Of a stretch of 38,888 nucleotides of DNA, positions 1 to 7,998 are shown in pieces (position 1 is the stretch's first letter; each line of letters opens with the position of its first letter). Origin of the DNA: Saprospirales bacterium. GTDB lineage: Bacteria; Bacteroidota; Bacteroidia; Chitinophagales; JADJOU01. Below the pieces are notes generated by a model. That model was not told where the DNA came from, did no database searches, and saw only the letters and a list, made by a program, of their open reading frames with translations. The stretch spans positions 1 to 38,888 of the forward strand of contig CANESS010000006.1 in NCBI GenBank assembly GCA_947441115.1, given 5' to 3'. Made by a program: the position numbers and the translations under genes.

Positions 1-1
1 A

Positions 2-760
2 ATTTTCGTCCTACCTCTAGTAATTAACTATCAGTATAATATAGAGTGCTCTTCTCTGATCAACCAGCACTTGGTAGAAATAGGCAAAGAAAAATATGTC
101 TCTGACAGTTTTGAATATTCTACTACTTATAAAATTATTCGTTTTTTCAAGCATTTATTCCATGCGGATACGGAGGTAGTTGTATCATTTGGTAAACCCT
201 TAGACATTATTGGTAACGAAGTGAATTCAAATGGAGACAGTATAGCCCCCAACGGGAAACCTTTTGATATTAAGGGATATTTTGAAGTAGAGAATAAAAT
301 AGTGCGCGATGAACAGCGAAATTTTGAATATACCAAAATTTTGGGCAGTAAAATTATAAGTAGCTATTTTGAGAATAATACAGTGATGACTGCACCTCTT
401 GTTGCGTTTGTTTATTTTATTCAGCTTAAGAAGCGGCATAAACATTTATCTCTATTTGAAATCATGTTGCTTCCTAGAGAGGATAGAATTGTAAGTAGAG
501 ATAATATGATGGCTGGTATGGCAACTATAATAGTTAAGTTGAAGGACTTAGAGAAATTGAATAAAGTAAATTTATCGGAAATCATTAAAGAAAGTACAAT
601 AGACAATGTTTTAGCAAATGGAATGAACTCCATTAGTTTATTTAATTCAAAAAAAGTAGTCTATGCCGACTCTGATGGAAATATAAATTCACAAGATGTT
701 CGTCTAGCATATTTTTATCATAATAGATTAATAGGATATAACCTTGAAGAATATTTATAA
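2..760 (+). CDS. Glycerol-3-phosphate acyltransferase-like protein (PlsB-type), C-terminal part
   Basis: This gene is cut by the left window edge: the frame is open from base 2, and the TTG at 71 is only an internal codon. About 252 C-terminal residues are present. They read like the C-terminal half of PlsB-type acyltransferases of Bacteroidota: the start resembles the conserved strand PxxINY with residues reading LPLVINYQYNIE, followed by KEKYV, then SFGKPLDIIGN, then an NG-S-APNGKPFDI segment and a QRNFEYT segment. The HX4D active site would lie upstream, outside the window. The expected role is acylation of glycerol-3-phosphate (or lysophosphatidate) at the inner membrane. The next gene, gpsA, makes glycerol-3-phosphate and overlaps this one by 17 bases, which supports a shared glycerolipid operon. 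Assignment to acyltransferase is fairly firm; the exact sn-1 or sn-2 specificity cannot be read from this fragment. Confidence 0.68.
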   Translation: MFVLPLVINYQYNIECSSLINQHLVEIGKEKYVSDSFEYSTTYKIIRFFKHLFHADTEVVVSFGKPLDIIGNEVNSNGDSIAPNGKPFDIKGYFEVENKIVRDEQRNFEYTKILGSKIISSYFENNTVMTAPLVAFVYFIQLKKRHKHLSLFEIMLLPREDRIVSRDNMMAGMATIIVKLKDLEKLNKVNLSEIIKESTIDNVLANGMNSISLFNSKKVVYADSDGNINSQDVRLAYFYHNRLIGYNLEEYL

Positions 761-1790
761 TATAACTAAGCCAATAGGTATCTTGGGAATAGGTAGCTTC
801 GGCACGGTTCTCGCCAATCTCATTGCAGAGAGGCATTTGGTCGTTATGTATGCTAGAAAGCAAAGTACAGTTGATAATATTAACGTACACAAAAAACATA
901 GAGATATTGAAATTTTACCCAATGTTACTGCCACTACAGACCTAGGTCTTGTAGCAAGTCGATGCGACGTTATCTTTCCAGTTTTACCATCTTATGCGTT
1001 TAGATCAGTTATTAAGGACTTATCTCATTTCCTCACGTCCAATCATATTTTAATACATGGTGCTAAAGGTTTTGATGTTAAAGTAGATTATTCTCAAGGT
1101 CCTGTGGAGCTAAGACCAAGAGATATCTGCACTATGAGTGAAGTGATTCTAGAAGAAACTCCTGTGTATAGAGTAGGATGTATTTCTGGTCCGAATTTAG
1201 CTAAAGAAATCGCTCAAAAACAACCTGCAGGAACAGTCTTAGCTTCTAAATTCAAAGAAGTATTAGCGATAGGTACCGAGATACTTCAATGTGATCGATT
1301 TCAAATTTATGGAAGCAATGATATTAAAGGTATAGAACTAGCTGGTGTATTTAAAAACTATATAGCCATAGCAGCAGGAGCTTCTGCAGCATTAGGATAT
1401 GGAGAAAATGTAAAAGCATTATTAATCACAAAAGGCATTTCGGAGATGATAGCTATAGGTAAAGCTTTAGGGGTAGAGCCTAAATCATTTCTGGGTTTGG
1501 CAGGTATAGGAGACTTGGTAGCTACATGCAGTAGTCCTCTTAGTAGAAACTATTCTGTGGGTTATAGATTGGCAAAAGGTGAATCTATTGAACAAATCAT
1601 ATCCACTATGACAGAGGCCGCGGAAGGAATCAATACAGTAAAAGTCATTAAATATCTATCTGATACCATGCATATACAAGCTCCACTCGTTGGGATTATT
1701 TATAAAGTGATGTATGAGAATCATTCCTTGGAGAGTGGTATTAAAATGCTCATGCGACTAAATGCAGGACAAGATGTAAGTTTTTATTAA
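744..1790 (+). CDS. gpsA: Glycerol-3-phosphate dehydrogenase [NAD(P)+]
   Basis: Cytosolic enzyme that reduces dihydroxyacetone phosphate to sn-glycerol-3-phosphate for phospholipid synthesis. The 348-residue product has the N-terminal Rossmann motif GIGSFG (residues 15-20), an ISGPNLAKEIA segment near 148, the catalytic lysine in GVFKNYIAIAAG (Lys204), and the C-terminal LAGIGDLVATCSSPLSRNY block near 252-270. Length is normal for the family. The start must be the TTG at 744: no ATG lies in frame before the nucleotide-binding motif, and translation from TTG gives a normal N-terminus. It overlaps the end of the upstream acyltransferase gene by 17 bases, so translational coupling is likely. The rluD-family gene follows after 9 bases. 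Confidence 0.95.
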   Translation: MKNIYNITKPIGILGIGSFGTVLANLIAERHLVVMYARKQSTVDNINVHKKHRDIEILPNVTATTDLGLVASRCDVIFPVLPSYAFRSVIKDLSHFLTSNHILIHGAKGFDVKVDYSQGPVELRPRDICTMSEVILEETPVYRVGCISGPNLAKEIAQKQPAGTVLASKFKEVLAIGTEILQCDRFQIYGSNDIKGIELAGVFKNYIAIAAGASAALGYGENVKALLITKGISEMIAIGKALGVEPKSFLGLAGIGDLVATCSSPLSRNYSVGYRLAKGESIEQIISTMTEAAEGINTVKVIKYLSDTMHIQAPLVGIIYKVMYENHSLESGIKMLMRLNAGQDVSFY

Positions 1791-1799
1791 ATATAAATT

Positions 1800-2855
1800 A
1801 TGAAGGATTTAGAGAGTGAAGAGTTAGAAATTGATAGCGATGAACTAGTTCGTGAAATAAATCTAGAGATAGATAAGGGCCAAGAACCTATGCGGATAGA
1901 TAAATATCTGGTCAGTCATGTAGAGCGGATTTCAAGGTCTAAGTTTCAAGCAGCAGCTGATTCAGGTTCACTGCTAGTCAATGACAAACCTGTAAAATCT
2001 AGTTACAAAGTAAGTCCTTTAGATAAGATTAAGGTTATTCTGCCACTACCTTTTGGCCATGAGGGCATCAAACCAGAGGATATTCCATTAAACATAGTTC
2101 ATGAAGATAATGACATGCTCATTATAAATAAACCTGCAGGTATGGTTGTCCACCCGGGAGTGGGAAATTACAAAGGCACACTAGTCAATGCATTGCTTTT
2201 TCATATTAAAAACCTTGGAAAGGGACAGGATGCAATGAAGCCTGGAATTGTGCATAGACTAGATAAAGATACGAGTGGCATCATGGTGCTGGCCAAAACC
2301 GATTTCTCCATGGCTTATCTGGCCAAACAATTTTTTGACAAAACAAATCATAGGAAGTATATTGCCTTGGTATGGGGCGACCTAGATGCCAATGAGGGTA
2401 CTATAAATAAAAATATTGGTAGAGATAAATTTGAAAGAAAGAGAATGAAAACCTTTGAAGATGATTTTGAAGGTAAGCCTTCTATTACCCATTATAAGGT
2501 ATTGGAGCGTTTTGGTTACTGCACCCAAGTAGAATGTGTGCTCGAAACAGGTAGAACCCACCAAATTCGCGTCCATATGGCTAGTATGGGTCATCCTGTA
2601 TTTAATGATGACCGATATGGTGGCAATGTGATTGTAAAAGGAACCGTATTTAGTAAATATAAACAGTTTGTAGAAAACTGTTTTAAAGTTTGCCCTAGAC
2701 AAGCACTGCATGCTAAAGAGCTAGGAATAGAACACCCCGAGACAAAAAAATGGATGTCCTTTGACTCAGAACTACCAGAAGATATGACCGCGCTTATAGA
2801 AAAATGGAGAATCTACTCCAGAGGAAGATTGCACGAATTTGAAGAGACGACTTAA
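1800..2855 (+). CDS. RluA/RluD-family ribosomal RNA pseudouridine synthase
   Basis: Isomerises uridine to pseudouridine in RNA, probably 23S rRNA helix 69 if it is a true RluD. An S4 RNA-binding domain covers roughly residues 31-85 (DKYLVSHVERISRSKFQ...). The catalytic domain starts near residue 95 and has the hallmark HRLDKDTSG motif with catalytic Asp155, the IINKPAGMVVHPG segment and GRTHQIRVHMASMGHPV. The 351-residue length is usual for RluD, with an acidic extension of about 30 residues before the S4 domain. Last gene of the operon, followed at once by a strong terminator. Family certain; RluD rather than RluC is inferred from the S4 plus HRLDKDTSG layout and length. Confidence 0.92.
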   Translation: MKDLESEELEIDSDELVREINLEIDKGQEPMRIDKYLVSHVERISRSKFQAAADSGSLLVNDKPVKSSYKVSPLDKIKVILPLPFGHEGIKPEDIPLNIVHEDNDMLIINKPAGMVVHPGVGNYKGTLVNALLFHIKNLGKGQDAMKPGIVHRLDKDTSGIMVLAKTDFSMAYLAKQFFDKTNHRKYIALVWGDLDANEGTINKNIGRDKFERKRMKTFEDDFEGKPSITHYKVLERFGYCTQVECVLETGRTHQIRVHMASMGHPVFNDDRYGGNVIVKGTVFSKYKQFVENCFKVCPRQALHAKELGIEHPETKKWMSFDSELPEDMTALIEKWRIYSRGRLHEFEETT

Positions 2856-2856
2856 C

Positions 2857-2892
2857 AAAAAAGGGAAGTAGATTTTCTACTTCCCTTTTTTT
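2857..2892. terminator. Bidirectional Rho-independent terminator
   Basis: A perfect 16-bp inverted repeat with a 3-base loop (left arm 2857-2872, loop 2873-2875, right arm 2876-2891). It has a GGGAAGTAGA core flanked by an A-tract on the left and a T-tract on the right. It lies between the convergent rluD-family gene and the OmpA-like gene, so the A and T tracts let it work for both strands. Confidence 0.92.
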
Positions 2893-2897
2893 ATATA

Positions 2898-4250
2898 TTA
2901 GTTGGAACTTGGATTTGGGTCACATAAAGATGACTTATCCAATTTTTGATTAGACACCTGTATCGTTTCAGTATATGTATAGATAATCTCATTATTAGCA
3001 CCTATCTCTTTTGTTAAAGTAGATAAATCAAGATTTTTAATATCATAATTTACAGAATAGGTATCTCCATTCTTACTAGAAAAATCAGTATAGTTTGATC
3101 TTATTTTATAACTAGTGCTCTTTGTAGATATTGGAACCAAGAATGAAGTAGAGGTAAAGAACAACCATTTTTTAGTTTGACTGCAACAGCTAGATATATT
3201 GCAATTATCATAAATAACATATGGTTTTAAAAACTCCGGAGAAAGACCTTTAATTTTTACCTTTAAAAATACAATAGTATCCGGGACATCATTAAATACA
3301 GCTATCATGTTTGTATTATTTATAACCGAAACTTCATAAGCCTTCTTTTCATTATTGTAGCTAAGCTTGTTGATAGTATCTAATGTCCAATTTCTAGGAT
3401 TTGAATACAATTTAGCATTTGGGAAATACTCTGAAGGGATAGAAACTATAATTGGATTTAGACTATTAATGGAAAGTTCTTGATACTCTTGAGTGAAACT
3501 AGCTGAAAAAGAGCCAATTAGGGATAAGTTTTTACAACCTCCTGTAGCAGTATTCAACCCTTTCTTTATAATATCATAGTTTTGAGTATAATCCTTGAAA
3601 TCGAGATCTATCGGTTCACTGCTTCCTGAAACTAAACTGTTTTTATCTAGATTTAAATTAATTCCGTTAGTGCTTTTTATTAACTTATTCCCAGCTTTAT
3701 TCATTTTACCAGACACGAAATCTGGGCCTAATTCAACAAGGGATGCTGCTGCCATACTTGCTTCACTTACTTTATTGGAGAGCCCACTATTCTTAGTGTC
3801 AGACGCAGCATTCTCCTTACCTTCTTCGGAAAAACTAACGGTCTCTTCAAAAAGACTCAATACTACTTCTATATCAGTTCTTCTATTTTGAGATCTACCT
3901 TGAATTGTTTTGTTATTGCCTATTGGGTGACTAGTTCCCAAACCTGAGTAGGTGAAATTTATTTTGCTTGCGCCTCTATCTACTAAATAGTTTAATACAT
4001 TTAATGCCCTTAAATTCGAAACCACTTTATTAATGTGAACAGATCCTATACTGCAAGTGTGTCCTTTTATTTCACCTAAATAAGACTTACTTGTCTTTAA
4101 TAAGACTACAATTGAATCTAATTTTTTCTTATGATTATGATTTAAAGAGGTTTTGCCTAAGCCGAAGTGAATAGACTCCTTTAAAGTATGAACTTGAGCA
4201 ACCGTTGGAGCTATGGCAAATAAAAGTAAACCTAATATAATTTTTCTCAT
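2898..4250 (-). CDS. Secreted protein with N-terminal OmpA-like domain
   Basis: A 450-residue exported protein. Residues 1-19 form a signal peptide (MRKIILGLLLFAIAPTVAQ). Residues about 22-130 resemble the OmpA C-terminal peptidoglycan-binding domain: an ESIHFGLGKTSL strand, GHTCSIGS near 63-70, Arg81 and GRSQNRRTDIEV at 118-129. The Asp that normally follows GHT and contacts diaminopimelate is Cys66 here, while the partner Arg (Arg81, 15 residues later) is kept. The remaining 320 residues match no family I recognise; they include an Ala/Ser-rich linker (about 140-200) and a likely beta-rich part with a Cys pair in SSCC. OmpA domains usually sit at the C-terminus, so the order is unusual. A TAnnTTTG promoter element lies just upstream and a terminator just downstream, so it is probably monocistronic. 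Confidence 0.7.
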   Translation of the reverse strand: MRKIILGLLLFAIAPTVAQVHTLKESIHFGLGKTSLNHNHKKKLDSIVVLLKTSKSYLGEIKGHTCSIGSVHINKVVSNLRALNVLNYLVDRGASKINFTYSGLGTSHPIGNNKTIQGRSQNRRTDIEVVLSLFEETVSFSEEGKENAASDTKNSGLSNKVSEASMAAASLVELGPDFVSGKMNKAGNKLIKSTNGINLNLDKNSLVSGSSEPIDLDFKDYTQNYDIIKKGLNTATGGCKNLSLIGSFSASFTQEYQELSINSLNPIIVSIPSEYFPNAKLYSNPRNWTLDTINKLSYNNEKKAYEVSVINNTNMIAVFNDVPDTIVFLKVKIKGLSPEFLKPYVIYDNCNISSCCSQTKKWLFFTSTSFLVPISTKSTSYKIRSNYTDFSSKNGDTYSVNYDIKNLDLSTLTKEIGANNEIIYTYTETIQVSNQKLDKSSLCDPNPSSN

Positions 4251-4270
4251 AATTGATAATATTCTAAGAG

Positions 4271-4278
4271 CAAATTTA
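4271..4278 (-). promoter_or_regulatory. Bacteroidota -7 promoter element (TAAATTTG) for the OmpA-like gene
   Basis: The complement strand reads TAAATTTG, an exact match to TAnnTTTG, 20 bases upstream of the ATG at 4250. No clear -33 TTTG was seen. Confidence 0.6.
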
Positions 4279-4301
4279 TAGTATTTACAATATCAAGGTG
4301 T

Positions 4302-6065
4302 TTAATCTTTATACATAGATTCAATTTTTTCGACATTTTTTTCTTCTATGACCTTTCTCTTCAACTTTAATGTAGGAGTCAGTTCCCCGCCATCTATTGT
4401 CCACTCATTATTTACAAGGATAAATTTCTTTATTTGCTCCACGTGATTGAACTGTACATTATATCGGTCAATCACTCTTTTCATTTTTTCTTGAATGAGC
4501 TCATTTGTAACCCAATTGGAATTATTAAAATCAATATCATAACCTTTAAATTCAGCCCAGCCTTTTAAATTTATCAGCGATGGGTAGATCAGTGCGGATA
4601 CAAATTTGCGATTATTGCCTATAGCTATTATCTGTTCTATATACTTACTCTCCTTCAGCGTATTTTCAATAAATTGAGGGGCGACATACTTACCTCCGCT
4701 AGTCTTGAAGAGCTCTTTGACTCTATCTGTAATTTTTAAAAATTTATTATCCTCCAATTTCCCCACATCTCCGGTGTATAGCCAGTCATCTTTGATAGCA
4801 GCCTCCGTAGCCTCTGGATTATTATAATAACCCATCATGACATTTTCCCCTTGAACTAAAATTTCTCCTTCACCATCTCCCATCCCTTCTCTATGCTCTA
4901 GTTTTACCTTTACATGATCTAGTATGATTCCTACAGTACCAGGCCTATTTTCACTCTCACCAAATCTATTAAAAGAGATAACCGGAGCCGTTTCTGTCAT
5001 GCCATAACCCTCTCTCACCGTAATTCCGACATTGTTAAAGAAAATTCCAATCCTAGGCTGAAGCGCAGCAGCACCGGTCACTATACCTACTATATTTCCC
5101 CCAAGTGCTTGTCTAAATTTACTGTAAATAACCTTATCCAAAAACCCATAAAATAGACTCGATTTTGCATTTTCTTTATGTGCTAGATTGATTCCCCAAT
5201 TAAACAATAGCTTACTGATACCCTTTAAATCTTGCCCTTTAACTAAAATTCCATCATAGATTTTTTCCATTAAGCGCGGGACACAGGTCATGAAGTGAGG
5301 CTTAACTTCTGCTATATTTTCTTTTAAACTATCTATACTCTCCGCATAGTATACTTCCACTCCCTTAAAGAAATAGAAATAGGTAACTACCCTTTCGAAA
5401 ATATGACATAGAGGAAGAAAACTCAGCACTTTATGATTAGTTTTTACTGGTAAATGAGGCGATACTTCCTCTACATTGAAAATAATGTTTCTATGAGAGA
5501 GCATAACCCCCTTAGGATTCCCTGTAGTACCTGAGGTATAGATAATTGTGGCTAAGTCTTGTGTAGTTATTTCCGATTTCATCTTCTCTACTTCTGATAG
5601 CCTAGACCAGTCCGCCTTTTTAAGAAATTCAGACACATTGGCGCATCCTGGTACATCTTCAAATGAATAGATTCCTTTTAATGACTTTACATTGACCTTG
5701 GATGCTTTTTCAAAAATTGTAGCATCAGATATGAAGAGATACTTCACCTCTGCATTATTCAATATGTATTCATAATCATGCAATGAACTAGTAGGGTAAA
5801 TCGGCACATTAACTGCGCCTAGCTGCAAAATTCCGTTATCACAAAAATTCCACTCGGGTCTATTGCCAGATATAACAGCTATTTTATCATTCTTTACCAC
5901 ACCATGGGCCAATAGTGCCAAGGAATATTCATTGACATTTTTTTCAAATTCAAATGAAGAATAGTGCTTCCAAATGCCTTTGTGCTTGTGCGATATAGCT
6001 TTTTCTTGAGGAAATTCTCTCGCTTGAAGATTTATATAGTCAAATAATCGTGTTGGTTTATTCAT
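4302..6065 (-). CDS. Long-chain fatty-acid--CoA ligase (AMP-forming)
   Basis: Activates long-chain fatty acids to acyl-CoA via an acyl-adenylate. The 587-residue product has the full AMP-binding enzyme set: P-loop-like YTSGTTGNPKG (residues 176-186), GYGMTET (353-359), WLYTGDVG (428-435), and ITDRVKELFKTSGGKYVAPQ (445-464). A C-terminal LTPTLKLKRKVI block contains the lysine-rich adenylation end. The long insertion pattern and the SGGKYVAPQ signature fit the FadD15/bacterial long-chain ACS branch rather than acetate-CoA ligase. It follows the DUF1761 gene by 17 bases on the same strand, so the two are probably co-transcribed. It could feed beta-oxidation or phospholipid acyl recycling; no other beta-oxidation gene is present here. 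Confidence 0.9.
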   Translation of the reverse strand: MNKPTRLFDYINLQAREFPQEKAISHKHKGIWKHYSSFEFEKNVNEYSLALLAHGVVKNDKIAVISGNRPEWNFCDNGILQLGAVNVPIYPTSSLHDYEYILNNAEVKYLFISDATIFEKASKVNVKSLKGIYSFEDVPGCANVSEFLKKADWSRLSEVEKMKSEITTQDLATIIYTSGTTGNPKGVMLSHRNIIFNVEEVSPHLPVKTNHKVLSFLPLCHIFERVVTYFYFFKGVEVYYAESIDSLKENIAEVKPHFMTCVPRLMEKIYDGILVKGQDLKGISKLLFNWGINLAHKENAKSSLFYGFLDKVIYSKFRQALGGNIVGIVTGAAALQPRIGIFFNNVGITVREGYGMTETAPVISFNRFGESENRPGTVGIILDHVKVKLEHREGMGDGEGEILVQGENVMMGYYNNPEATEAAIKDDWLYTGDVGKLEDNKFLKITDRVKELFKTSGGKYVAPQFIENTLKESKYIEQIIAIGNNRKFVSALIYPSLINLKGWAEFKGYDIDFNNSNWVTNELIQEKMKRVIDRYNVQFNHVEQIKKFILVNNEWTIDGGELTPTLKLKRKVIEEKNVEKIESMYKD

Positions 6066-6082
6066 GATAATGATATTTATAA

Positions 6083-6577
6083 TTAATAAAGTTCACAGAT
6101 AAGTCCGCCCATAGTGACACCGCAAATCGCCCAAAACAGCCATTGAAAAAAAACAGAGTACCATGAACTACCTGAAGCAAATCTGCCATAAATCAATATA
6201 GGAAGAACTATAAAAATAGAATTTAATAAGCCATGAAAAGCACCATGTCTGAAACTTCTAAAGTTTTTTCCATATAGCTCAAAAATATAGACTAAATCTT
6301 TGTAGGCACTTCCTTCTTGATTCATGAAACCTACTTCATTCATAAGCAGGCTCTGGAAATGCAGCTGATGAATCACCTGATAGGAGAGGGTGATACTGTA
6401 CATAAAGCCTAAAACTAAAAGTATACAAATACTACTTGGTGTCCAGCGAATATTAAACTGAGACAAATTCCAACCCTTGAATATTCTATTATAAACACTG
6501 GGATTGAACCATAAATAAGCTACAATAATTGGAACCAGAGATGTAAGTGATAATAGCAGCCAGTTGAATTTTATCAT
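6083..6577 (-). CDS. DUF1761-family membrane protein
   Basis: A small, strongly hydrophobic protein of 164 residues with about four membrane segments. The first helix ends in a motif like the DUF1761 signature (AYLWFNPSVYNRIFKGW; family members usually have LWYSP-LFGK-W). The function of the family is unknown. The longest frame begins at a TTG at 6598, but I choose the ATG at 6577: the TTG lies inside a TAnnTTTG promoter element (6596-6603 on the complement), and the ATG start gives an N-terminus that leads straight into the first helix. Probably the first gene of a two-gene unit with the acyl-CoA synthetase. Confidence 0.72.
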   Translation of the reverse strand: MIKFNWLLLSLTSLVPIIVAYLWFNPSVYNRIFKGWNLSQFNIRWTPSSICILLVLGFMYSITLSYQVIHQLHFQSLLMNEVGFMNQEGSAYKDLVYIFELYGKNFRSFRHGAFHGLLNSIFIVLPILIYGRFASGSSWYSVFFQWLFWAICGVTMGGLICELY

Positions 6578-6595
6578 ATAGATGTTAATTTCTAA

Positions 6596-6603
6596 CAAAT
6601 CTA
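6596..6603 (-). promoter_or_regulatory. Bacteroidota -7 promoter element (TAGATTTG) for the DUF1761-acyl-CoA synthetase unit
   Basis: The complement reads TAGATTTG, an exact TAnnTTTG match 18 bases upstream of the ATG at 6577. It rules out the TTG at 6598 as a start. It lies only 10 bases from a divergent -7 element on the plus strand. Confidence 0.62.
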
Positions 6604-6613
6604 ATAAAAAAAT

Positions 6614-6621
6614 TATCTTTG
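6614..6621 (+). promoter_or_regulatory. Bacteroidota -7 promoter element (TATCTTTG) for the S8 protease remnant
   Basis: Exact TAnnTTTG match 19 bases upstream of the ATG at 6641. The promoter appears intact although the gene it drives is broken. Confidence 0.6.
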
Positions 6622-6640
6622 TAATTGAAAATGATTTACT

Positions 6641-7337
6641 ATGAGAATCCTAATTTTAATATCGTTAGCTTTAACTGCCTCGATACTTAATAGCCAAGAC
6701 TACTTCTCCAATCGACTATTTGTAAAATTAAAAGAAGAATATAAGAAGTCCTATATCCTTGAGAAGGATAAAGGTCTGCGTATTTTGCTATCCCCTGCCG
6801 AATTAGTCAGTGCGAAGCCTGTTTCTGTGCATCCATTCCTAAATACTACCTATTGAGCTTATTTTCGATAAAGATATCAATCTAGATAGTTTAATTCCAA
6901 GTCTAAATCAATTTCCTGAAATTGAATTCGCCGAGAAGGTTCCACTTTATAAATTATTTTTCACTCCTAATGACCCCTTATATTCTACGCAATGGAATTT
7001 AAGTAAAATACAAGCTGATCTAGCATGGAACCTAAGTCAGGGATGCACGCAAGTGAAAGTAGCCGTAACGGATGATGGATTTCTTATGACCCATGAGGAT
7101 CTAGTCAATCAATGGTATATCAATACAGGAGAAATAGCTGGAAACGGCATAGATGATGATAGTAATGGTTATATAGACGACTGGGGCGAGAAAGTCTTTG
7201 AGACTAATCAACAAAAAGGTTGGAATGGCTTTTATAAAGGTAAGCCGGCACCTATGGCTGTTTACTTATATTATGCTGAATTGATAACCCCATGGGGAAT
7301 CAAGATACCTAAAGGTACATTTACCCTAATTCGATAA
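6641..7337 (+). pseudogene. S8 (subtilisin-like) protease remnant fused to a T9SS gliding-motility C-terminal (CHU_C) tail
   Basis: Two open stretches (6641-6856 and the frame open from 6843, ending at 7337) together make one broken gene. The first has a signal peptide (ILISLALTASILNSQ) and a protease prodomain-like FVKLKEEY segment, and ends at a TGA at 6854-6856. Removing one extra T near 6851 restores ...NTT-IELIFDKD... and continuous reading; the total, 697 bases, is 3n+1, as expected for one inserted base. The second stretch has PNDPLYSTQWNLSKIQADLAW and VAVTDDG, matching the catalytic-Asp region of subtilases (normally DTG/DSG), then GNGIDDDSNGYIDDW. At about 7182 this passes directly into WGEKVFE...GWNGFYKGK...GTFTLIR, the end of CHU_C gliding-motility domains. 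The protease His and Ser regions are absent, so a large in-frame deletion must have joined the two ends. Not expected to encode an active protease. Confidence 0.8.
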
Positions 7338-7381
7338 AAAATAATGCGTCTTTAAATCTGACATATAGGTTTAATTCCTTA

Positions 7382-7423
7382 AAATAGTTAGTAATCGGTC
7401 AAATAAAATGACCGAAACTATTT
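7382..7423. repeat. Bipartite hairpin (AAATAGTT...CGGTCA-TGACCG...AACTATTT)
   Basis: The outer arms AAATAGTT/AACTATTT (8 bp) and inner arms CGGTCA/TGACCG (6 bp) enclose a 7-base A/T loop, with a 6-base bulge on one side. It lies 45 bases after the stop of the broken S8/CHU_C gene, so it could be its terminator, though it lacks a T-tract. The inner GGTCA-loop-TGACC unit recurs in nearly the same form, on the opposite strand, at 13601-13618. Confidence 0.45.
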
Positions 7424-7662
7424 GAAGAAAGGTATTATCCTAGACAATATTTGATTATTTTTTTATTCATTAAAGTTATAATACCAATGTGATTTGATTA
7501 TATACTAAGGACTACAGTGGCATACCCTAATGTCATAGATTTTTACAAAATAAATGATTAACGAATTAGATAGGTTTAGTCTCGCATACTGAATTTAAAG
7601 GGTTGAAATACTCCAGCACTTGTGGGATTTCAATTAATCATATCTAATGGTTTATTTGGGAT

Positions 7663-7670
7663 TAACTTTG
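7663..7670 (+). promoter_or_regulatory. Bacteroidota -7 promoter element (TAACTTTG) for the xerD-mutS2 unit
   Basis: Exact TAnnTTTG match 16 bases upstream of the TTG at 7687. It is the only such element seen before the small membrane protein, xerD and mutS2. Confidence 0.55.
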
Positions 7671-7686
7671 TATCCAAAAAGACGAA

Positions 7687-7995
7687 TTGAAGCATTGCTA
7701 TTGCCATTTATTTAGAATACTGAATTATTCATTCTCTATAAAGAATGTGAGGTCGCTTATACTTCTATTTTCAGTTTGTCTTATGATCTATTGGCTTTTT
7801 TCTGTCAACCCACTAGATAGTTTTCTCCAAAAAGCAACGTATGAAAAGCTGCAGAATGAAATTGATAAATCAAAAAATAAAACCTTTCTAAATAATCTCA
7901 TGCATCAGAATGACTTTGTCGCATACGACCATGAATATTGGCATTCCAAAGCTATGGATGAAACCTGTGTGAGAGAAAACTGTGAACGTTTATAA
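7687..7995 (+). CDS. Small single-pass membrane protein, hypothetical
   Basis: I do not recognise this 102-residue protein. From the TTG at 7687 it has a basic N-terminus, one predicted membrane helix (SLILLFSVCLMIYWLFSV, about residues 23-40) and a polar tail of about 60 residues with two Cys near the C-terminus (ETCVRENCERL). A GTG at 7747 would give an 82-residue form starting right before the helix and is an equally reasonable start. Its stop is 3 bases before the xerD ATG, so the two are almost certainly co-transcribed and perhaps translationally coupled. A promoter element sits at 7663-7670. The frame is probably real because of this spacing and the helix-plus-tail layout, but the function is unknown. 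Confidence 0.5.
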   Translation: MKHCYCHLFRILNYSFSIKNVRSLILLFSVCLMIYWLFSVNPLDSFLQKATYEKLQNEIDKSKNKTFLNNLMHQNDFVAYDHEYWHSKAMDETCVRENCERL

Positions 7996-7998
7996 ATC

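Larger units (their letters stand above)
7338..7686. other. Gene-free stretch with one hairpin and one promoter element
   Basis: About 350 bases with no convincing coding frame on either strand and no tRNA-like fold that I can see. It holds a bipartite inverted repeat at 7382-7423 and a TAnnTTTG element at 7663-7670. It follows the broken S8/CHU_C gene and may include further unrecognisable decay products. Confidence 0.5.

Noticed and set aside
6578-6598. TTG at 6598 as the start of the DUF1761 gene
   Set aside because: It lies inside a TAnnTTTG promoter element; the ATG at 6577 gives a better N-terminus.
7338-7686. A tRNA or small RNA gene in the gap before the small membrane protein
   Set aside because: I could find no cloverleaf, CCA end or long conserved-looking stem beyond the bipartite hairpin at 7382-7423.
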